Source: an uncultured Oscillospiraceae bacterium (GTDB taxonomy: Bacteria > Bacillota > Clostridia > Oscillospirales > Oscillospiraceae). From it: DNA of 9,788 nucleotides. Shown piece after piece: positions 6,793 to 9,788 of this stretch (its first letter is position 1; each line of letters starts with the position of its first letter). The position numbers and the translations under genes were made by a program. The notes beneath the pieces were generated by a model. That model did not search any database, had not been told where the DNA came from, and was given only the letters and a program-made list of their open reading frames with translations. The stretch is from the NCBI GenBank assembly GCA_910587785.1, contig CAJUOA010000111.1, positions 1-9,788 on the forward strand, written 5' to 3'.

Positions 6793-6849
6793 GCTTGGGG
6801 GCCGTCGGCCACCAACAAGCTGCGCCGGGTATATACCGGTGCATTGCTT
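6793..6849. repeat. two mutually exclusive stem-loops
   Basis: GCTTG...CAAGC encloses GGCC-GTC-GGCC (6793-6820). A second hairpin AAGC-TGCGCCGG / CCGGTGCA-TT-GCTT (6817-6849) needs bases 6817-6820 that the first already uses. Only one can form at a time. Confidence 0.5.
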
Positions 6850-6879
6850 GCTACTACTATTAGTGCCTATAAACGAAAG

Positions 6880-6908
6880 TTGAATGTCATTCGCTTTTGT
6901 GGTATACT
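6880..6908 (+). promoter_or_regulatory. sigma-A-type promoter for the acetyltransferase gene
   Basis: TTGAAT (6880-6885) and TATACT (6903-6908) are separated by 17 nt, a near-consensus vegetative promoter. A perfect 11-bp palindrome GAATGTCATTC (6882-6892) overlaps the -35 element and could be an operator. Transcription would begin around 6914-6916, leaving a leader of about 50 nt. Confidence 0.7.
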
Positions 6909-6967
6909 GAACTTGTGATAAATCGGCAAATCGGAATTTGAATGTTTGGAAAGGAAAAAGAAGGAAA

Positions 6968-7468
6968 ATGAATGTTTCGTTATTCTCAAACCAATATCTT
7001 GTTCGAAAGATGTGTGCCAATGATGTCGCGGAAGTATACACATTATGCTATAAAAACAGTTTATACTATCAATACTGTCCACCGTTTGTATCAGAACAGA
7101 GCATTATGAATGATATGAATGCGCTCCCACCCAACAAAGAAATGTGCGATAAGTATTATCTGGGATTTTATGATGGGGAAAAACTGATTGCTGTGATGGA
7201 TTTCATCATGGCCTACCCGGATGAATTAACAGCCTTTATTGGATTTTTTATGACGGATGTGTCCATACAGAATACTGGAACAGGGAGCAAGATTATCAAT
7301 GACCTGTGTGCTTATCTGTTCCGTATTGGGATGGCGAATGTCCGCCTTGGTTGGGTAAAAGGGAATCCTCAAGCAGAACATTTTTGGCACAAAAATGGTT
7401 TTAGAGAAACAGGAGTTACATATGATACCGAAAACTATACCGTAATTGTTGCCCAACGAGGTTTATGA
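6968..7468 (+). CDS. GNAT-family N-acetyltransferase
   Basis: This is a 166-residue cytoplasmic enzyme expected to transfer an acetyl group from acetyl-CoA to an amine; the substrate cannot be told from sequence. The acetyl-CoA loop is QNTGTGSKII (residues 101-110, Q/RxxGxG/A pattern). The late motif GNPQAEHFWHKNGF (132-145) is the usual GNAT strand with the Asn and aromatic residues before the KNGF turn. The N-terminal NQYLVRKMCANDVAEVYTLC is the standard alpha-1 region. ATG 6968 is preceded by AAGG five bases upstream; a longer frame from 6938 lacks a better site. The gene is clearly AT-richer than sbcDC and has its own promoter and a hairpin terminator, so it is probably a horizontally acquired single-gene unit. 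Antibiotic-acetylating activity is possible but unsupported. Confidence 0.88.
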   Translation: MNVSLFSNQYLVRKMCANDVAEVYTLCYKNSLYYQYCPPFVSEQSIMNDMNALPPNKEMCDKYYLGFYDGEKLIAVMDFIMAYPDELTAFIGFFMTDVSIQNTGTGSKIINDLCAYLFRIGMANVRLGWVKGNPQAEHFWHKNGFRETGVTYDTENYTVIVAQRGL

Positions 7469-7481
7469 ATTCCAGTTTATC

Positions 7482-7512
7482 GGGGGATTTCATCTTTTGG
7501 GTGAAATCCCCC
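7482..7512 (+). terminator. hairpin terminator after the acetyltransferase
   Basis: GGGGGATTTCATC (7482-7494) pairs with GGTGAAATCCCCC (7500-7512) over 13 bp, including one T-G pair, with a loop of about 5 nt. It begins 13 nt after the stop codon. The following TTGACAAAT has only a weak T-tract. Confidence 0.7.
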
Positions 7513-7542
7513 TTGACAAATGTTCTCCTGACAATGATGCAG

Positions 7543-8391
7543 TTAAAACCCTGCGTTCCGCAGCTCCTCCATCATAGTCCGGCGGCGGATGTACCGAGTG
7601 CGCCAGTCCTCCGCCAGCCGCGCCGCCCGTTCTGCCCCGTCCGGGTAGCCCCTGAGTTTTTTAAGATAGTGCACTAACTCCTGATACCGCTTTCGGTTGG
7701 ATACCGCAGCAGCTTCTTTCGTCAGGACACAAGCGTACGCATCCAGCAGTTCGCTTGGATACCGCTTTTTCAGGGCCGCTTCATAGCGGTCCAGGATGAA
7801 AAGATTTTCAGACTTGACGGCTGCTTCCATCAGCCGCTCCCAAAGCCCCTCGGATTCCATAAGCTCCAGCTTGTGGTAAGTTCGCCCGGAAAGATACCGT
7901 TCTCTGTACTTGACCCACTGCGCCGGCGTACACGCTTTCTTCAGGCGGTTCAGCATTTCCATACCACCGGAGGCCAGAACAAAGACATGATACTCCAGCT
8001 CCGCAATCAGCTTGTCCCGCCGTCCCTGCCGCTCGTACAGGTCCATCAGCCATTTGCTGTACTCTTCCACCAGCCCCCGCTTGCCACGGCCGGCAGACTT
8101 ACCCTCCTCCAGCAGACGAATCGCTTCATCCATCCTCCCATCCTCAAGCGCCTGCCGGACGCGCAGCTTACGGATATCGGAATAGTTTGTGTTGCGCACC
8201 AAAAAGGCGTCCAGTTCCTCCTTTGGCAAGGACAGCTTTTTCATAAGGTCGAAGCGGCGCATCAACAGCTGTTTCATCTCATATTCACTGGAATAACCCT
8301 GCTTGCCGGAAGCCTCAAGGTTTGCGATTTGTCTATCTACCAGCTCCCCATATTGGAGCAGCAAGGTTCTATAGAGCTTTTCAGCAGATAT
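7543..8391 (-). pseudogene. C-terminal part of a large helical protein, SWIM-zinc-finger-associated type
   Basis: About 280 residues, ending at TAA 7543-7545, are almost entirely alpha-helical in pattern: repeated units rich in Leu, Glu, Arg and Tyr (for example EDGRMDEAIRLLEEGK, EYSKWLMDLYERQG, RYQELVHYLKKLRGYP). The style resembles the TPR-like C-terminal region of Firmicutes SWIM-zinc-finger family proteins; this is recognition from memory, and the SWIM domain itself (CxCxnCxH) is absent. The frame runs back to TGA at 8392-8394 and has no credible start. The TTG at 8362 has no ribosome site and begins inside a helix (AEKLYRTLLLQYGELVD), so the gene has lost its 5' part. The break coincides with the end of an unrelated ATPase fragment, which overlaps it by 11 bp. 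Confidence 0.6.
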
Positions 8392-8689
8392 TCACCATCC
8401 CAGCATCGCTGAGCCACTCGATACACCCCCGGTAGTCCTTGAACCGCGCCCCAGAGGCCACCTTGGATATCTGGAACTTTTTGTTTTCCTTGGCCAGCTG
8501 AGGCGGTATCTGGTCGAACACATTGAGAATGCGCCCCTGATCCAGCCCCTCGGCGTATTTCCGAATGTCCTCTCTGTAGTCGGCGATGAGCTGACGCTGG
8601 ATATCCAGCGAGCCCTCAAAGGTACCCCGCTCTACATACTTCCGCACCACAGCCGACATCCCGCCCAGGATGCAGAAATCCAGGAACAG
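8381..8689 (-). pseudogene. middle fragment of an AAA/DUF4143 ATPase
   Basis: These 102 residues start at LFLDFCILGGMSAVVRKYVE, continue with FEGSLDIQRQLIADYREDIR and end IEWLSDAGMVNIC, then TGA 8381-8383. This matches the region between the AAA domain and the C-terminal DUF4143 nuclease-like fold in the widespread ATP-binding proteins of gut Firmicutes and Bacteroidetes (family recognition). The Walker A and B motifs upstream and the remainder of DUF4143 downstream (normally continuing CYCLNFPELPLKG-like) are both missing. The fragment is bounded at 8689-8693 by a serine recombinase on the other strand and at 8381-8391 by the helical-protein fragment, so it is debris. The frame continues upstream only as antisense of the recombinase. 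Confidence 0.75.
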
Positions 8690-8692
8690 CGA

Positions 8693-9634
8693 ATTGCAGA
8701 AGGTGCATTCCGTGATGAAAGCCAGGGGGACCAGCAGCAGCAACTGGGCGCTCCGCCCTACGGCTACCGCTCTGACCCGCAGGACAAGGACCACTGGATT
8801 CTGGACGAAGACACTGCCCCAGTGGTCAAGCGAATCTTTGACATGACGATTGACGGCGTCGGCCCGTCCCGGATCGTCCGTATCCTGGAGGCAGATGGGA
8901 TGCTGACGGTCAAGGCACTTTATGCCAAACAGAAGGGAAAGCCCCTGCCGGAGCGCCCTCACCACTGGATCGAGCAGTCTGTGGTCAATATCCTGGAGCG
9001 CATGGAGTATACCGGACGCACCTGCAATTTCAAGACCTACTCCAAGTCCTACAAGCTCAAAAAGTGCATCCCCACTGCCCCGGAGGATATGTTCATTCTG
9101 GCGGACACCCAGGAAGCCATTGTCCCCCAGGCTCAGTGGAACCGGGTGCAGGAGCTTCGGAAGAACAAGCGCCGTGTCACCAAGGGAGAGCGGCAGGGGC
9201 TGTTCTCCGGGCTGGCGTTCTGCGCCGACTGCGGCAGTAAGCTCCATTTCGGCACCTGCTCGGCGCACTACATCCGGGAGGAAGTCCTGCGGGATGTAGT
9301 GCTGGGGGATTTGAGCCGGGAGCGGTATCAGAAGATGAGCGAGGGTTACGAGGCGGAGCAGGAGCGGCTGAAGCTGGAGATCGCGGTCACGGAGGAATGG
9401 GTGGAGCGGCGAGAGGAAATGGATAGCAATCTTGACCGTTTCTTTGCCCTGACGGAGAAATATGTGGACATCCTGAAGCTGACGCCAACCATCGTGAACG
9501 AGTTCATCAAGAAGATCATCGTCTGCGCCCCGGACAAGTCCAGCGGCAAGCGGACACAAGAAATCCGCATCATCTTCAACTTCCTGGATGGAGTGGATCT
9601 GCCGGAGGTCAATGGCCCCATCCTGGTCGAATAG
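8693..9634 (+). pseudogene. large serine recombinase (TndX/TnpX type), 5'-truncated, internally deleted
   Basis: The catalytic N-terminal domain with the active-site serine is absent. What remains starts around LQKVHSVMKARGTS (from 8694). It appears to shift frame within an AGCAGCAGCA run near 8731-8741, then continues LGAPPYGYRSDPQDKDHWIL, the recombinase domain (VVKRIFDMTIDGVGPSRIVR) and the zinc-ribbon start LAFCADCGSKLHF. Two in-frame gaps follow relative to the usual family pattern. The second half of the zinc ribbon is missing between KLHF and GTCSAHYIREEVL, and most of the coiled coil is missing between DVVL and DLSRERYQKM. The ending FALTEKYVDILKLTPTIVNE, GKRTQEIRIIFNFLDGVDLP is standard for TndX/Tn4451-type enzymes. 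It cannot be catalytically active. Its stop lies 11 nt before a perfect hairpin. Confidence 0.82.
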
Positions 9635-9644
9635 ACCAGGAAAT

Positions 9645-9683
9645 GCAGAAGACGGCGTGACACTCGGTCACGCCGTCTTCTGC
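9645..9683. terminator. perfect 17-bp hairpin, probable terminator
   Basis: GCAGAAGACGGCGTGAC (9645-9661) pairs without mismatch with GTCACGCCGTCTTCTGC (9667-9683) around ACTCG. It lies 11 nt after the recombinase stop and would also face transcription from the tRNA side. There is no T-tract on either side. Confidence 0.65.
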
Positions 9684-9736
9684 GGCAAATAGTTACTTGT
9701 CACTATTAAGCCTTGCGGTTCCAACGGTTCTTCATT

Positions 9737-9788
9737 TGGCAGCGGGAGAAGGATTCGAACCCTCACATACGGAGTCAGAGTCCGCTGT
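9737..9788 (-). tRNA. tRNA-Gln (anticodon CTG), 3' part only
   Basis: Read on the minus strand, the window edge begins inside the anticodon arm region. Stem GCGGA/TCCGT encloses the loop CTCTGAC, giving anticodon CTG (Gln). A 4-nt variable loop follows, then the T arm GAGGG-TTCGAAT-CCTTC, the 3' acceptor strand TCCCGCT, discriminator G and an encoded CCA (9737-9739). The discriminator G fits tRNA-Gln. The D arm and 5' acceptor strand lie beyond the window. Confidence 0.88.

Larger units (their letters stand above)
6477..6879. other. gene-free, stem-loop-rich region
   Basis: No reading frame here has a convincing start or a recognisable product. A 22-residue frame (6521-6589, MAQTRKMVINQQEKIRDGSV...) has no ribosome site. 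The region is GC-rich and crowded with inverted repeats: 6566-6608, 6641-6664 (CCACC-GGCC/GGCC-GGTGG with a 3-nt bulge), 6667-6680 (CTGCC/GGCAG), 6697-6708 (GGCGG/CCGCC), 6760-6787, 6793-6820 and 6817-6849. CCGGAATATACC (6727-6738) also pairs with GGTATATACCGG (6828-6839) with one mismatch. This may be a structured RNA, a nest of short repeats or decayed mobile DNA. Confidence 0.45.

Noticed and set aside
6511..6918. Plus-strand 135-residue frame over the stem-loop region
   Set aside because: Composition follows the hairpin repeats (Gly/Pro/Arg/Ser), with no start site and no domain. It ends inside the acetyltransferase promoter.
8690..9559. Upstream extension of the minus-strand ATPase frame across the recombinase
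   Set aside because: Only 8381-8689 has family-like sequence. The remainder is antisense to a recognisable recombinase.
1..9788. CRISPR array or phage-defence cluster
   Set aside because: There are no regularly spaced direct repeats and no cas-like genes. SbcCD is a general DNA end-processing complex.

Overview
The window looks like an accessory-rich piece of a Clostridia chromosome, probably Oscillospiraceae-like (Flavonifractor or Pseudoflavonifractor type). That is an inference from the GC-rich sbcDC genes, the Firmicutes-style Shine-Dalgarno sites and the style of the mobile-element debris. No taxonomic marker is present. Only four genes look clearly intact (an XRE regulator, sbcD, sbcC, a GNAT acetyltransferase), with a likely small zinc-ribbon gene and a partial tRNA. 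The rest is regulatory DNA or gene wreckage.

Region 1-1300: a minus-strand pair, an XRE-type repressor followed by a small double zinc-ribbon protein. The repressor is split by a 264-bp non-autonomous element (696-959) with 24-bp terminal inverted repeats, an 8-bp target duplication and large internal hairpins. Removing the element and one copy of the duplication restores one continuous repressor frame of about 127 codons. Bases 1-105 hold nothing I can support. The divergent intergenic region (1140-1296) carries inverted copies of TTTTGGCAA, a plausible operator arrangement.

Region 1297-5987: a tight plus-strand operon of a second small XRE/Cro-like regulator, sbcD and sbcC. SbcD starts 6 nt after the regulator stop, and sbcC overlaps the sbcD stop as ATGA. 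SbcD and SbcC carry all the expected nuclease, ATPase and zinc-hook motifs. The layout of two divergent XRE regulators over a shared operator region resembles a phage or conjugative-element immunity switch, here placed in front of the DNA end-processing nuclease.

Region 5988-6967: a short glycine-zipper reading frame of unknown origin, the C-terminal half of a SprT-like protein on the minus strand, then about 400 bp without a convincing gene but dense in stem-loops. A sigma-A-like promoter follows.

Region 6968-7512: an AT-richer GNAT acetyltransferase gene with its own promoter and a 13-bp terminator-like hairpin, like a self-contained cassette.

Region 7543-9634: three truncated genes butted together. 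They are a C-terminal piece of a large helical protein resembling SWIM-zinc-finger-associated proteins (minus), a middle piece of an AAA/DUF4143 ATPase (minus) and the C-terminal part of a large serine recombinase of the TndX/TnpX type (plus), itself with two in-frame internal deletions and an apparent frameshift. A perfect 17-bp hairpin follows, then the 3' part of a tRNA-Gln(CTG) on the minus strand at the window edge. This looks like the decayed end of an integrated element beside a tRNA gene.
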